Made by a program: the position numbers and the translations under genes
In this document: in pieces, positions 46,714-57,338 of the stretch
Layout of the letters: every line of letters begins with the position of its first letter
How positions within the stretch are numbered: the first letter of the stretch is position 1
The notes under the pieces: generated by a model
Told to the model about the DNA's origin: nothing
Databases searched by the model: none
What the model saw: only the letters and a program-made list of their open reading frames with translations
NCBI GenBank assembly: GCA_016191875.1
Contig: JACPVG010000008.1
Location: forward strand, 95,342-159,341
Length of the DNA stretch: 64,000 bases
From: Chloroflexota bacterium
GTDB lineage: Bacteria; Chloroflexota; Anaerolineae; Anaerolineales; UBA11579
Reading direction: 5' to 3'

Positions 46714-46730
46714 CTGGCGACTGGTGATTG
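46703..46730. repeat. Period-7 repeat tract
   Basis: GTAATCG GTAACTG GCGACTG GTGATTG: four degenerate heptamers forming the VanZ stop region and the left flank of the MITE. The same octad ACTGGTGATTG recurs on the right flank (46927-46939). Confidence 0.6.
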
Positions 46731-46926
46731 CTCTGTTGCAGAGATAGCCAGAATGACGAAGTGAAGGAAATCTTGACAGAAATGCATTTAATCCGACGAC
46801 CCACCCTCTGCAAATTGAGCACCTGTCGCGAGATTCTTCGGTCGCGGGCAAGGATTCTGGCAAATCCAGGTGCGGGCTGACCGCTCCCTAAGAATGACAA
46901 CACAGGCGCGCGTCTATGCAACAGAG
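46731..46926. mobile_element. MITE (family A), copy 1, sharing termini with the IS at 63864
   Basis: Left end CTCTGTTGCAGAGATAGCC; right end TGCAACAGAG (46917-46926), inverted. Flanking 13-bp direct repeats (CGACTGGTGATTG left, CAACTGGTGATTG right, 12 of 13 identical). 196 bp, about 80% identical to the 198-bp copy at 50354-50551. The interior has a GAGCGGGCTGACCGCTCCC-like hairpin and no ORF. Confidence 0.8.
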
Positions 46927-46959
46927 CAACTGGTGATTGCTGACTGACGCGGCCACTCT

Positions 46960-47592
46960 TTACTTCACCCGTTCATACAGATAGGCGCGCTCGATGGCGA
47001 CCGGCTCGGCGTCCTCGCCCTGCGAGACCTCGAACTGAGCGGTGAGGGCCAGGGTCTGGCCGCCGTCCAGCAGCTGGAACTGGAGGGCGAGGGTGGGCAC
47101 CGCCACGATGGGGGCATGGTCTTCCAGGGCGGTCGGGATGCCCTGACCGCCGGGCTGGTAGACGCAGGTGTTGGCCCACGGTTCGGCCATGTTGGCGCTG
47201 AGGCTTTCCAGGTCTTCGGCGCGCCAGGTGATCTCGCCGCTGGCATCGTCGTAAAAGGTCAGGCTGATGGGGATGCTGTAAGCCCCGGCCAGGGCGCAAC
47301 TCCAGTCCTCGGACGCGCCAGCCAGGCTGTAACTATCCCCCACCTGTTCCACCAGCGCCAGGTCCTCTTCGTCGATGATGAGCAGCGTGCCGACCACGGT
47401 GAACGGCGGCTGGATGACGGGCTGGTCCGGCCCGGCCGTGCGGCGGACGACCATCTCCGTGCGCCGCCAGACGCCTTCCAGCGGCAGGGTGACCCCGATG
47501 CCCGGCCGAGCCGGGGAGCAGGCCGCCAGGAGGGCGAGCACAGGCAGGCAGAAGAGCAACAGGCGCGGGGGCGCCGGAGGATGGGGGAGCAT
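46960..47592 (-). CDS. Lipoprotein of unknown function
   Basis: 210 residues with a lipoprotein signal (LLLFCLPVLALLAACSP, Cys ~24). The mature part has the look of a lipocalin/TIGR03067-like beta sheet protein (VWRRTEMVVRR, FTVVGTLLIIDEEDLALVEQ, SLTFYDDASGEITWRAEDLE). No catalytic residues are recognised. ATG at 47592 is preceded by AGAGG; an in-frame GTG/ATG at 47619 would add nine residues. Confidence 0.65.
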   Translation of the reverse strand: MLPHPPAPPRLLLFCLPVLALLAACSPARPGIGVTLPLEGVWRRTEMVVRRTAGPDQPVIQPPFTVVGTLLIIDEEDLALVEQVGDSYSLAGASEDWSCALAGAYSIPISLTFYDDASGEITWRAEDLESLSANMAEPWANTCVYQPGGQGIPTALEDHAPIVAVPTLALQFQLLDGGQTLALTAQFEVSQGEDAEPVAIERAYLYERVK

Positions 47593-47723
47593 AGGGGCCT
47601 CTTTCTGTAGTCCTGACAATTATAGACTCACCCGGTCATCGCGTTTCATCCATATGGGCGGCGGGCGGAACAGGGATGAAGCGCCTGTCCCATCGGCCAG
47701 TTTGGCCGTCCCGGCATCGGTGG

Positions 47724-47729
47724 TATCAT
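47724..47729 (+). promoter_or_regulatory. Possible leaderless promoter TTGGCC-N16-TATCAT
   Basis: TTGGCC at 47702-47707 and TATCAT at 47724-47729, 7 nt before a GTG at 47737 that is in frame with the Cys-rich gene. Moderate match. Confidence 0.35.
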
Positions 47730-47736
47730 CGCCTTT

Positions 47737-48486
47737 GTGCCTGTCGCCATGATACGACCTGACGAAATCCGCTCGTACTATGATGAATTCGACGCGCCGA
47801 TCACTGCCCTCGATTGCGGCCGCAAGTGCGCCCCCTACAACCCGAGCGGCAAGCCTTTCTGCTGCGATATCTGCCACGCCGTGCCGACCGCCTACGCCGG
47901 CGAATGGGAGTACCTGCAGGCCAACACCGGCCTGTGGCACGAGTGGCTGGCCGACAAATGCGTGGACCGCGAGGCCGAGCGCCTGGAAGAACTGGCGCGC
48001 CTGCGCGCCGAGACGCCCGATAACATGGCGCTGATCGAATGCCTGGGCCCCGATAAGTGCGAGCGCGACTTCCGCGCCCTCACCTGCCGCCAGTTCCCGT
48101 TCTTCCCTTACCTCACCTCGGACTACCGCTTCATCGGCCTTGGCTATTACTGGGAGTACGAAGAGCAGTGCTGGGTGATCAGCAATCTGGATGTGGTCAG
48201 CGACGAGTACCGCCGCCAGTTCATCGCGGCCTTCGACCGGCTGTTCGACCGCATGCCCGAAGAACTGGATGCCTATGGCGGGCATTCCGAGCACATGCGC
48301 CAGGAATTCGCCAAACGGCGACGGGCCATCCCGCTGCTGGGGCGCGACGGCGGAGTCTACAAAGTCAGCCCGGCCAGCGAACGCCTGCGCCGCGTGGCGG
48401 TGGAAAACCTGCCGAAATTCGGGCCGTACCGCGTGGCCGCCGCCCTGCCCTTCCCGGATGAGGTGGCCGAGATGCAGCGACCATGA
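47737..48486 (+). CDS. Cysteine-rich protein of unknown function (YkgJ-like metal cluster)
   Basis: A 249-residue cytoplasmic protein. The N-terminus has [22 protein letters not shown], a C-x3-C...CC-x2-CH set, followed by two more pairs ([31 protein letters not shown]). This pattern resembles YkgJ-type zinc or iron cluster proteins. The rest is rich in aromatic residues ([18 protein letters not shown]) without known motifs. It overlaps the following ABC transporter gene by 4 bp (ATGA), suggesting a common operon. Start GTG 47737 or ATG 47749. Confidence 0.65.
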   Translation: MPVAMIRPDEIRSYYDEFDAPITALDCGRKCAPYNPSGKPFCCDICHAVPTAYAGEWEYLQANTGLWHEWLADKCVDREAERLEELARLRAETPDNMALIECLGPDKCERDFRALTCRQFPFFPYLTSDYRFIGLGYYWEYEEQCWVISNLDVVSDEYRRQFIAAFDRLFDRMPEELDAYGGHSEHMRQEFAKRRRAIPLLGRDGGVYKVSPASERLRRVAVENLPKFGPYRVAAALPFPDEVAEMQRP

Positions 48487-50261
48487 CGACCCAGACGCAA
48501 ACCTTCCGCGCCGAACTCTCCGAGTTCACCCTGCCGGACCGCCGCCAGACCGACCGGCGCGGCCCGGTGCGCTGGCTGTTCAGCCGCTTCCTGCCCTACT
48601 GGTGGATTGGCTTGATCATGCTCATTGGCGCGTTCGGCAACGCCGCCCTGGCGGCCGTGGTGCCGGTGCAGGTCGGCATCGCCTTCGACTCGATCCTCAA
48701 GTCTCCGCCCGACACCAGCGTCCTCTTGCCGATCGTGTGGATCATTGTCATCTCACAACTGGTACGCGGCGTGCTCCAGTTCGGCCGCAACTTCGGGGCC
48801 GAGGTGCTCGGCCAGTTGTTCGAGCGCGACATCCGCGACGAGCTGTATGTGGCCCTGCTGGGCAAGAGCATGACCTTCCACAGCCTCCAGCCGGTGGGCG
48901 ATACGATGGCGCGCGCCACCAACGACGTGCGCGAGATTAATTTCATGTTCAATCCCGGCATCAACCTGGTCATCGGCTCGGCCAATTTCCTGCTGCTGCC
49001 CATTTTCGTCGGGCCTGCCATCCATCCGCAGCTCATCTGGACGCCGCTGATCTTCACCATCGCCTATTTCATCGCCATGACGTTGTACCTGGGCGAACTC
49101 GGCCCGATCACCGACGCGGTGCGCAAAGCCTTCGGCGACCTCAATACCCGCCTGGCCGAGGCGCTGGATGGCATCGAAACCGTCAAGGGCATGTCGCAGG
49201 AAGTGGAGGAAGTGCGCCTGTTCGCCGCCAACGCCGGGCGCTTCCGGGACGCCTCGGTGGTGCAGGGCGATGTGGAGGCGCGCTTCCTGCCGCTGCTGCT
49301 GTTGGGGGTGGCCCAGGGCGCCGGCCTGCTGCACAGCCTGCTGCTGCTGCACGCCGGCCAGATCAGCCCCGGCGACGTGGTCAGTTATTTTGGGCTGATC
49401 AGCCTGTTTGGATTCCCGACGTTCGTATCGCTGTTCGCTTATTCGCAGGTCTCGCTGGGCATCGCCAGTTCCCGGCGGATCCTCGAGCTGATGAATACCG
49501 AGACTGACCTGGACCAGAATGTGGCCGGCCGCGCCCGCAAGATGAAGGGCGCGCTGGAATTCCGGAACGTGACCTTCCAGTACGAGGACAACGAACCGGC
49601 CCTTCAGGAGGTCTCTTTCCGCATCGAACCGGGGCAAACGGTCGCCATCGTCGGGCAGACCGGCGCGGGCAAGACCAGCCTGGCCAAACTGGTCAACCGC
49701 ACCTACGACGTGACCAGCGGCGACGTGCTGGTGGATGGGGTGGAGGTGCGGGCGTGGCAACTGGCCGCCCTGCGCCAGCAGGTGAGCATCATCGAGCAGG
49801 ACATCTTTCTGTTCAGCCGCAGCATCGCCGAGAACATCGCCTTCGGCAAGCCGGGCGGGACCCAGGCGGATATCGAAGCCGCCGCCCAGGCCGCCCAGGC
49901 GCACGAGTTCATCCAGGAGTTCAAGGACGGCTACCAGACGGTCATCGGCGAGCGCGGCGTCACGCTCTCCGGCGGCCAGCGCCAGCGCCTGGCCCTGGCG
50001 AGGGCTTTCCTGACCGACCCGCGCATCCTGGTGCTGGACGACTCGACCAGCGCCATCGACAGCGCCACCGAAGACCTGATCCAGCTCGCCATCTACGCCG
50101 CCGCCAAGGGCCGCACCACGCTCATCATCACCCACCGCCTGTCGCAAATTCGCTGGGCGGACCTGATCCTGGTGATGCGCAAGGGCCGGGTGGCGGCGGT
50201 GGGGAAGCACGAAGACCTGCTGCGTTCCAGCCCGGCCTACCGGCGGATCTTTACGGAGTGA
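48483..50261 (+). CDS. ABC exporter half-transporter, degenerate-site subunit
   Basis: 592 residues: six membrane helices (about 35-330) and one nucleotide-binding domain. Walker [10 protein letters not shown] (391-399), LSGGQ (495-499) and Walker B ILVLDD (515-520) where the catalytic Glu is replaced by Asp (D520). In heterodimeric exporters such as TM287/288 and BmrCD one half carries this change. It partners with the subunit encoded at 50596. Likely exports lipids, peptides or drugs; the substrate is unknown. The start overlaps the Cys-rich gene (ATGA). Confidence 0.9.
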   Translation: MTTQTQTFRAELSEFTLPDRRQTDRRGPVRWLFSRFLPYWWIGLIMLIGAFGNAALAAVVPVQVGIAFDSILKSPPDTSVLLPIVWIIVISQLVRGVLQFGRNFGAEVLGQLFERDIRDELYVALLGKSMTFHSLQPVGDTMARATNDVREINFMFNPGINLVIGSANFLLLPIFVGPAIHPQLIWTPLIFTIAYFIAMTLYLGELGPITDAVRKAFGDLNTRLAEALDGIETVKGMSQEVEEVRLFAANAGRFRDASVVQGDVEARFLPLLLLGVAQGAGLLHSLLLLHAGQISPGDVVSYFGLISLFGFPTFVSLFAYSQVSLGIASSRRILELMNTETDLDQNVAGRARKMKGALEFRNVTFQYEDNEPALQEVSFRIEPGQTVAIVGQTGAGKTSLAKLVNRTYDVTSGDVLVDGVEVRAWQLAALRQQVSIIEQDIFLFSRSIAENIAFGKPGGTQADIEAAAQAAQAHEFIQEFKDGYQTVIGERGVTLSGGQRQRLALARAFLTDPRILVLDDSTSAIDSATEDLIQLAIYAAAKGRTTLIITHRLSQIRWADLILVMRKGRVAAVGKHEDLLRSSPAYRRIFTE

Positions 50262-50315
50262 AGAGGGTAACTGGTAAATGGTTATTTGTAATTCTTTGCC
50301 TGTAACGGCTTCGCA

Positions 50316-50353
50316 GTATCACTCGCCAGTTACCAATTGCCGATTACCGATTT
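50316..50353. repeat. Period-7 tract, left flank of family A MITE copy 2
   Basis: Heptamers such as CCAGTTA, CCAATTG, CCGATTA, CCGATTT. Its last 19 bp (CAATTGCCGATTACCGATT) are repeated immediately right of the MITE (50552-50570). Confidence 0.6.
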
Positions 50354-50551
50354 CTTTGTTGCAGAGATAGCCAGAATGACGAAATGAAGGAAATCTCGAA
50401 ATAAATGCAACTAATCCGACGACACACCCCCCGCAAGTTGGGCGCCTATCGCGAGATTCTTCGGTCGCGGGCAAGGACTCTGGCAAGTTCAGGAGCGGGC
50501 TGACCGCTCCCTCAGAATGACACAATAAACGCGCACGTGTTTGCAACAGAG
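50354..50551. mobile_element. MITE (family A), copy 2, inserted between the two ABC genes
   Basis: Left end CTTTGTTGCAGAGATAGCC, right end TGCAACAGAG (50542-50551). It is 198 bp and about 80% identical to the copy at 46731, with flanking 19-bp direct repeats formed by the period-7 array. It occupies most of the 334-bp gap between the ABC half-transporter genes, which would normally be adjacent. Confidence 0.8.
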
Positions 50552-50595
50552 CAATTGCCGATTACCGATTACCAAATAAAGTGAGCATTTGACTT

Positions 50596-52413
50596 ATGGG
50601 ATTCTTCTCCAGCCTCGACGTTGAAGCCTACGACCGCCAGTACAGCGATCGCGACCTGCTGCGGCGCATGGGCGGCTACTTCGGCCGCCACCGGCGGCGG
50701 TTGATCGGCATTTCCCTGTTCCTGCTGCTGGTCACGCTTGCCAGCGCCTCGGTGCCGCTGCTGGTGAGCGCGGCCATGGACCGGGTGGAGAGCGACCTGC
50801 CGCTCGACCTGATCTGGATCCTGGGCGGCGCGGTGGTGTTCGCCGGCATCCTGGTCTGGTTTGCCAACTGGATCCAGCGGCGCATGATGGCGCGCGTCAT
50901 CGGCGACGTGGTGCTGAACATCCGCCGCGACGCCTTCCAGGCCGCCGTGGCCCACGACCTGTCGTTCTACGATGAATACTCCTCCGGGCGCATTGTCTCG
51001 CGCATCACCTCGGACACGCGCGAGTTCGGCCAGGTGGTGGACCTGATCACCAACCTGTTCGCCCAGGTGGCCCAGGCCATGATCCTGGGCGGCGTGCTGA
51101 TCACCATCGAAGCCAAGCTGATGCTGTACCTGGTGGTTTACCTGCCCCTGGTGTTCCTCATCGCCCTGGGCTTCCGGCGGCTGGCGCGGGATGTCACCCG
51201 ACGCGGCTTCCGGGCGATGGGCAACGTCAACGCCGCCATCAAAGAGACCGTCAGCGGCATCCTGGTGGCCAAGAACTTCCGCCAGGAACAGTCCATTTTC
51301 AACGACTTCGATGACGCCAACCGCACGTCGTACAAGGCCAACCTCCAGCGCGGGTTCGTGCTCAGCACGATCTTCCCGACGCTGAATGCCGTGGCGGGCA
51401 TCGGCACGGCCATGATCGTCTACGTGGGCGGGCACGCCTCGGCCGCCGGGACCATCACGGTGGGGGCCTGGTTCCTGTTCCTGCAAAGCCTGGATGCCTT
51501 CTGGTTCCCGATGCTCAACCTCTCGGCCTTCTGGGCGCAATTGCAGAGTGGGCTTTCGGCCGCCGAGCGGGCTTTCGCCCTCATCGACGCCGACCCGAAG
51601 GTGGTGCAGACCGCTCATAACCGCGTGCCGCGCCTGACCGGCGACGTGCGCTTCGAGAAGATCGGTTTCCAGTACAGCGACAAAGAGGTGGTGCTGGAGG
51701 GTTTTGACCTGCACATCCGCCCTGGCGAGACGGTGGCGCTGGTGGGCCACACCGGCGCGGGCAAATCCTCCATCGCCAAACTGACGTCGCGCTTCTACGA
51801 GTTCCAGAGCGGCCAGCTGCTCATCGACGGCCACGACATCCGCACCTTCGACCTGGCCGAATACCGCAAACAACTCGGCATCGTCTCGCAGAGTCCCTTC
51901 CTGTTCTCGCAGAGCGTGCTGGAGAACATCCGCTATGCCCGGCCGGACGCCAGCGAAGAGGAGATCCTGGCGCTGGCCAACCGCATCGGCGACGGCGAGT
52001 GGCTGGAGACCTTTCCCAGCGGCTTGCAGACCGAGGTGGGCGAGCGCGGCGGCCGCCTGAGCATGGGCCAGCGCCAGCTGGTGGCGTTGCTGCGCGTCCT
52101 GGTGCAGGAGCCGGCCATCTTCATCCTGGACGAGGCCACCGCCAGCATCGATCCCTTCACCGAGTGGCAGATCCAGCAGGCGCTCAATCTCATCCTCAAG
52201 CACACCACCAGCATCCTCATCGCCCACCGCCTGAGCACGGTGAAGGCCGCCGACCGCATCATCGTACTGCGCCAGGGCCAGATCATCGAAGAAGGCAGCC
52301 ATGAGGGCCTGCTGGCCCAGGGCGGGCATTACGCCGACCTGTACAACACCTATTTCCGCCACCAGAGCCTGGCCTATGTGGAGCAGGCGCGCCAGTTCGC
52401 CGAGGGGGATTGA
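50596..52413 (+). CDS. ABC exporter half-transporter, catalytic-site subunit
   Basis: 605 residues with six membrane helices and a nucleotide-binding domain: Walker A GHTGAGKSS (384-392), signature LSMGQ (488-492; Gly to Met), Walker B IFILDE (508-513) with an intact Glu. In the heterodimer the altered signature here pairs with the Asp-bearing Walker B of the upstream subunit, so both changes fall in the same composite ATP site and the other site is intact. It starts MGFFSSLDVEAYDRQY; the upstream MITE separates it from its partner. Confidence 0.9.
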   Translation: MGFFSSLDVEAYDRQYSDRDLLRRMGGYFGRHRRRLIGISLFLLLVTLASASVPLLVSAAMDRVESDLPLDLIWILGGAVVFAGILVWFANWIQRRMMARVIGDVVLNIRRDAFQAAVAHDLSFYDEYSSGRIVSRITSDTREFGQVVDLITNLFAQVAQAMILGGVLITIEAKLMLYLVVYLPLVFLIALGFRRLARDVTRRGFRAMGNVNAAIKETVSGILVAKNFRQEQSIFNDFDDANRTSYKANLQRGFVLSTIFPTLNAVAGIGTAMIVYVGGHASAAGTITVGAWFLFLQSLDAFWFPMLNLSAFWAQLQSGLSAAERAFALIDADPKVVQTAHNRVPRLTGDVRFEKIGFQYSDKEVVLEGFDLHIRPGETVALVGHTGAGKSSIAKLTSRFYEFQSGQLLIDGHDIRTFDLAEYRKQLGIVSQSPFLFSQSVLENIRYARPDASEEEILALANRIGDGEWLETFPSGLQTEVGERGGRLSMGQRQLVALLRVLVQEPAIFILDEATASIDPFTEWQIQQALNLILKHTTSILIAHRLSTVKAADRIIVLRQGQIIEEGSHEGLLAQGGHYADLYNTYFRHQSLAYVEQARQFAEGD

Positions 52414-52462
52414 GAGCGCGTTTCCCGTGTGACCCAGCCGCATTGGCGGGGTTATAGCGGGC

Positions 52463-53758
<1,296 letters not shown>

Positions 53759-53992
53759 ATTCCGGTTATTCCGACACGCTTAGTGGCAATTGTTACAATT
53801 GACCCCCCTTAGTGGGGACGGATGTCCCTCCGGTTCTGTTGCCCGACTCGGTATAACTTTCATATTCCATCACAACTGCAATTGCACCCGGCAGAATGCA
53901 GGGAGTACGGTCCGTCCCAAACCGGAACTCACCTTTCATTGAGTCATTCGCAGTTCATTGAACCACAGGCAGGCTCAAGAGGAGTCGCACGC

Positions 53993-54472
53993 ATGGCGGA
54001 AGATAGATCAGTTTCCCGGCGGAGCTTTCTCACCGTCGCCACGGTCGCTATCGGCGGCGTGATCACTGCCATCATGGGCATCCCGGCGGTGGCTTACATC
54101 ATCGGCCCGGCGCTCAAGAAGCAGAGCGAGCAGGAATGGATCCCCGTCGGCCGGGCCTCCAAAGTGGAGTTGGGCGTCCCGGCCCTGTTCAAGGTCAAGA
54201 TCCAACGCAAGGCGGGCTGGATTCTCAACGAACAAGAACTCTCTTTCTACGTCCTCACGGAAGACGGGCGCGACTTCATCGCCATGTCCAACATCTGTAC
54301 CCACCTGGGTTGCCGGGCGCGCTGGGTGGCGAATGAAGGTATTTTCTTCTGCCCATGCCACAACGGCGTGTTCGCCAAGGATGGCACCGTGTTGGGCGGC
54401 CCGCCGCCCCGCCCGCTTGACCGGGTGGAGGTCAAGGTCGAGGACGACCAGTTGTTCATTTTGGGAGGTTGA
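53993..54472 (+). CDS. Rieske iron-sulfur protein of a b6-type quinol:electron acceptor complex
   Basis: A 159-residue protein. A Tat-like N-terminus SRRSFLTVATVAIGGVITAI anchors it in the membrane with the cluster domain outside. The [2Fe-2S] ligands are in CTHLGC (C102, H104, C107 box) and CPCHNG (C120, C122-H123 box), with the GTVLGGPPPRPL loop. The Rieske centre accepts the first electron from quinol at the Qo site. The ATG at 53993 follows AAGAGGAG; upstream in-frame codons are not conserved. The next gene's Shine-Dalgarno sequence overlaps its end, so the three bc genes form an operon. Confidence 0.93.
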   Translation: MAEDRSVSRRSFLTVATVAIGGVITAIMGIPAVAYIIGPALKKQSEQEWIPVGRASKVELGVPALFKVKIQRKAGWILNEQELSFYVLTEDGRDFIAMSNICTHLGCRARWVANEGIFFCPCHNGVFAKDGTVLGGPPPRPLDRVEVKVEDDQLFILGG

Positions 54473-54474
54473 CA

Positions 54475-55134
54475 GTGCTCACCCGCATTGAAAATTGGAT
54501 CGAACAACGCATTGGCTGGCGCGCCGCCTGGGAAGCCATCTTCCTGCGCAAAATCCCCAAGGTGAACTGGCTTTACACGCTGGGCAGCGCCAGTCTGTTC
54601 GTCGCCATCAACCAGATCGTCACTGGCATCCTGCTCACGCTCTACTACGTCCCGACGCCCGACCACGCCTACGACACGGTGCAGTTCATCACCTACGAAC
54701 TGCCGGCCGGGTGGTTCATCCGCGGGCTGCACCACTACGGGGCCAGCGCCATGGTCATCCTGGCCGTGCTGCACATGCTGCGGGTCATCGCCTATGGCGC
54801 GTACAAATACCCGCGCGAGGTCACCTGGACCTCCGGGGTGCTGCTGCTGCTGGTGGTGATGGGCTTCGGCTTCACCGGCTATCTGCTGCCGTGGGACCAG
54901 CGCGCCTTCTGGGCCACCATTGTGGGCACGCGCATCGCCGGCACGCCGCCCGTGGTGGGCGATTTCATCCTGCGCGTCATCCGCGGCGGCCCGGAACTCT
55001 CCGAGGTCACGCTGGCGCGCTTCTATGGCGTGCACGTCTGGGTGTTGCCGGCCGTCCTGCTGCTTCTGGTCGGCGTGCACATGGTGTTGGTCATCCGCAA
55101 CGGCATCAGCGCTCCGCCGGAACGTGGAGAGTAA
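54475..55134 (+). CDS. Cytochrome b6-type subunit (quinol oxidation, b haems)
   Basis: 219 residues, four membrane helices. Haem-b ligands H86, H100, H187 and H202 are present; the spacing between the last two is that of cytochrome b6, not mitochondrial cytochrome b. Position 35 is Thr where plant and cyanobacterial b6 has Cys for the covalently bound extra haem, so that haem is probably absent or non-covalent. I use GTG 54475 because GGGAGG sits 6-7 nt upstream; the TTG at 54469 is inside that site. It lies between the Rieske and subunit IV fusion genes. Confidence 0.93.
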   Translation: MLTRIENWIEQRIGWRAAWEAIFLRKIPKVNWLYTLGSASLFVAINQIVTGILLTLYYVPTPDHAYDTVQFITYELPAGWFIRGLHHYGASAMVILAVLHMLRVIAYGAYKYPREVTWTSGVLLLLVVMGFGFTGYLLPWDQRAFWATIVGTRIAGTPPVVGDFILRVIRGGPELSEVTLARFYGVHVWVLPAVLLLLVGVHMVLVIRNGISAPPERGE

Positions 55135-55137
55135 GCG

Positions 55138-57246
55138 ATGAACGAGCAAGAGAAGAAAGACTATCTCGAAGAGTACAAGAAGAAGAAAGAGAAGGGGTTG
55201 CCCTTCTTCCCGGACATCCTGTTCAAGGATGCGGTCGTTTCCCTCATCATTTTCCTGGCGCTCATCGCCCTGGCGTATTTCGTGGGTGTGCCGCTGGAAG
55301 AGCGCGCCAACCCGGCCGACTCATCCTACACCCCGCGCCCCGAATGGTATTTCCTGTTCCTGTTCCAGTTGCTCAAATATTTCCCCGGTAACCTGGAAGT
55401 CATCGGCGTGGTGGTCGTCCCCACCCTGGGTGTGCTGCTGCTGTTCGCCCTGCCATTCCTGGATGCCAGCCGTTTCCGCCATTTTGCCCGGCGGCCGTGG
55501 GTTAGCGGGGTCACCGCCCTGACCATGGTGGGCATCGTCGTCCTGACCGTGTTGGCGCTGTATGAAACCCCGCCGCCGGCCGCCACGGCCGCCGGAGACC
55601 CGACCGCGGCGCTCTACGCCGCCAATTGCGCCGGCTGCCACGGCCCGTCCATCCAGGTGCCGGAAGGCACCAACCTGCACGAGGTCATCGCCCAGGGCGG
55701 CCACACGGGGATGCCGGCCTGGGGCGCCGACCTGACCAGCGACCAGATCGATGCACTGGCCGGGTTCATCCTCTCGCCCAGCGGCAGCCGCTTCTTTGCA
55801 GAGACCTGCGGCGACTGCCATGCCGCCGAAGACCTGGTGGCTTCCGAGCCGGCCGAATTGAAGAACGCCCTGGTGCAGGGCACGGCCTATGGCGCCCATG
55901 CCGGGCTGGATATCCCCCAGTGGGCGGGCATCCTCAGCCTGGAAGAACAGACCGCGCTGCTTAACTTCCTGGTCGCGCCGGATGGGCAGCGCCTGTTCGC
56001 CACCAACTGCGCCAGCTGCCACGGCGCATCCGTGGCGGTGAGCGGCGCGGAAGAAGAACTGCGCGCCACCATTTTGCAGGGCGGCCTGCACCTGGATATG
56101 CCCGCCTGGGGCAACCGCCTCACCGAAGAAGAGATTCGCAGCCTGGCGGCCTACGTGATTGACCCGGAATCGGGCGCCGACGGCAAGCCGCTCTACCAGG
56201 AAAAGTGCACTGCCTGCCATCCGGGGCGCGTGCCTTCGGCTGACACACTCACCGCGGCCGTGGAAATCATCACCACCGGCGGCTCGCACGAAACCATGCC
56301 GGTGTGGGGCGAACTGCTCACCCCCGAACAGATGGATGCGCTCGTGACCTACACCTGGGACGCCGCCAGGGGCACGGGTTCCGGCCTGGGGCAGGACATC
56401 TTCAGCCAGAACTGCTCGTCGTGTCATGGCCCGTTCGGCGAGGGCGGCCCCAACCCCACCCGGGACGGCGACATCATCGCCCCGATCAGCACGGCCGAGT
56501 ACCTGAAGACCCGCGACGACATCACCCTGAGGGCCATCATCGCCCAGGGCCAGCCGAACTTCGGCATGTCGCCTTTCGGGCTGGCCTACGGCGGGCCGCT
56601 GGACGACACCGCCATCGACGCGCTCGTGGCGTTCCTGCGGGCGTGGGAAAATAACCCGCCGGTTGACCTGCCGCCGGATGTGCCCGCAGATACGCTTTCC
56701 CTGACCGGCGGCGAGGTGTTCGCCACCGTGTGCTCCCAGTGCCACGGCGTGAACGCCGACGGCGGCGTGGGGTCCTCGCTGCGCTCGACGGCCTTCCGGG
56801 CGGCTAACACTCCCGAGTCGATCTTCGTTACCATTAACGCCGGGCATGAAGATACGGCCATGATCGCCTGGGGCGGTATCCTCACCGCCCAGCAGATCCA
56901 GGATATCGTCGATTTCCTGCTCTCCCTGCCGGTAAGCGAGGACGGCCAGAGCGGCGCGCCCTCCTTCCGTGTGGCGGTGCTGCCGATCCTGCAGGCCAAA
57001 TGCGAGATCTGCCACAGCGCCAGCGACCCGGGCGGCGGCTGGGTGGCGAGCGACTACGACTCGGTGATGACCACGGGCGATAACGCCCCGGCTGTCATCC
57101 CCGGCGACGCGGCCGCCAGCCTCCTGGCGCAGAAGATCCAGAACCTGCAAACCTTCGGCGACAAAATGCCGCCGCGCCAGGACCTCACCCCGGAAGCCAT
57201 CCAGATCATCCTGGATTGGATCGCGGCCGGCGCGCTGGATAACTGA
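55138..57246 (+). CDS. Subunit IV-like cytochrome b protein fused to a heptaheme cytochrome c
   Basis: 702 residues. Residues 1-~150: subunit-IV-like with three hydrophobic segments and the Qo-site PEWY motif (TPRPEWYFLFLFQLLKYFP). Residues ~155-702: seven CxxCH haem sites at C164, C224, C291, C357, C426, C532 and C622 in repeated mono-haem modules with candidate Met ligands (GMPAWG, DMPAWG, TMPVWG). The last module resembles Planctomycete-type cytochrome c. The haem domain is external. It would accept electrons from the Rieske protein and pass them to partners outside the membrane, replacing cytochrome f or c1. Start ATG 55138 is 3 bp after the cytochrome b6 stop. Confidence 0.9.
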   Translation: MNEQEKKDYLEEYKKKKEKGLPFFPDILFKDAVVSLIIFLALIALAYFVGVPLEERANPADSSYTPRPEWYFLFLFQLLKYFPGNLEVIGVVVVPTLGVLLLFALPFLDASRFRHFARRPWVSGVTALTMVGIVVLTVLALYETPPPAATAAGDPTAALYAANCAGCHGPSIQVPEGTNLHEVIAQGGHTGMPAWGADLTSDQIDALAGFILSPSGSRFFAETCGDCHAAEDLVASEPAELKNALVQGTAYGAHAGLDIPQWAGILSLEEQTALLNFLVAPDGQRLFATNCASCHGASVAVSGAEEELRATILQGGLHLDMPAWGNRLTEEEIRSLAAYVIDPESGADGKPLYQEKCTACHPGRVPSADTLTAAVEIITTGGSHETMPVWGELLTPEQMDALVTYTWDAARGTGSGLGQDIFSQNCSSCHGPFGEGGPNPTRDGDIIAPISTAEYLKTRDDITLRAIIAQGQPNFGMSPFGLAYGGPLDDTAIDALVAFLRAWENNPPVDLPPDVPADTLSLTGGEVFATVCSQCHGVNADGGVGSSLRSTAFRAANTPESIFVTINAGHEDTAMIAWGGILTAQQIQDIVDFLLSLPVSEDGQSGAPSFRVAVLPILQAKCEICHSASDPGGGWVASDYDSVMTTGDNAPAVIPGDAAASLLAQKIQNLQTFGDKMPPRQDLTPEAIQIILDWIAAGALDN

Positions 57247-57338
57247 AGCGCCGTTCAGTCCTGAAACCACCCTCCGGGGATCGCTTTCGTGATTTCAATT
57301 CCTGGACTCGCGATTGCCGGAGTACTGGAGTTGCTTTT

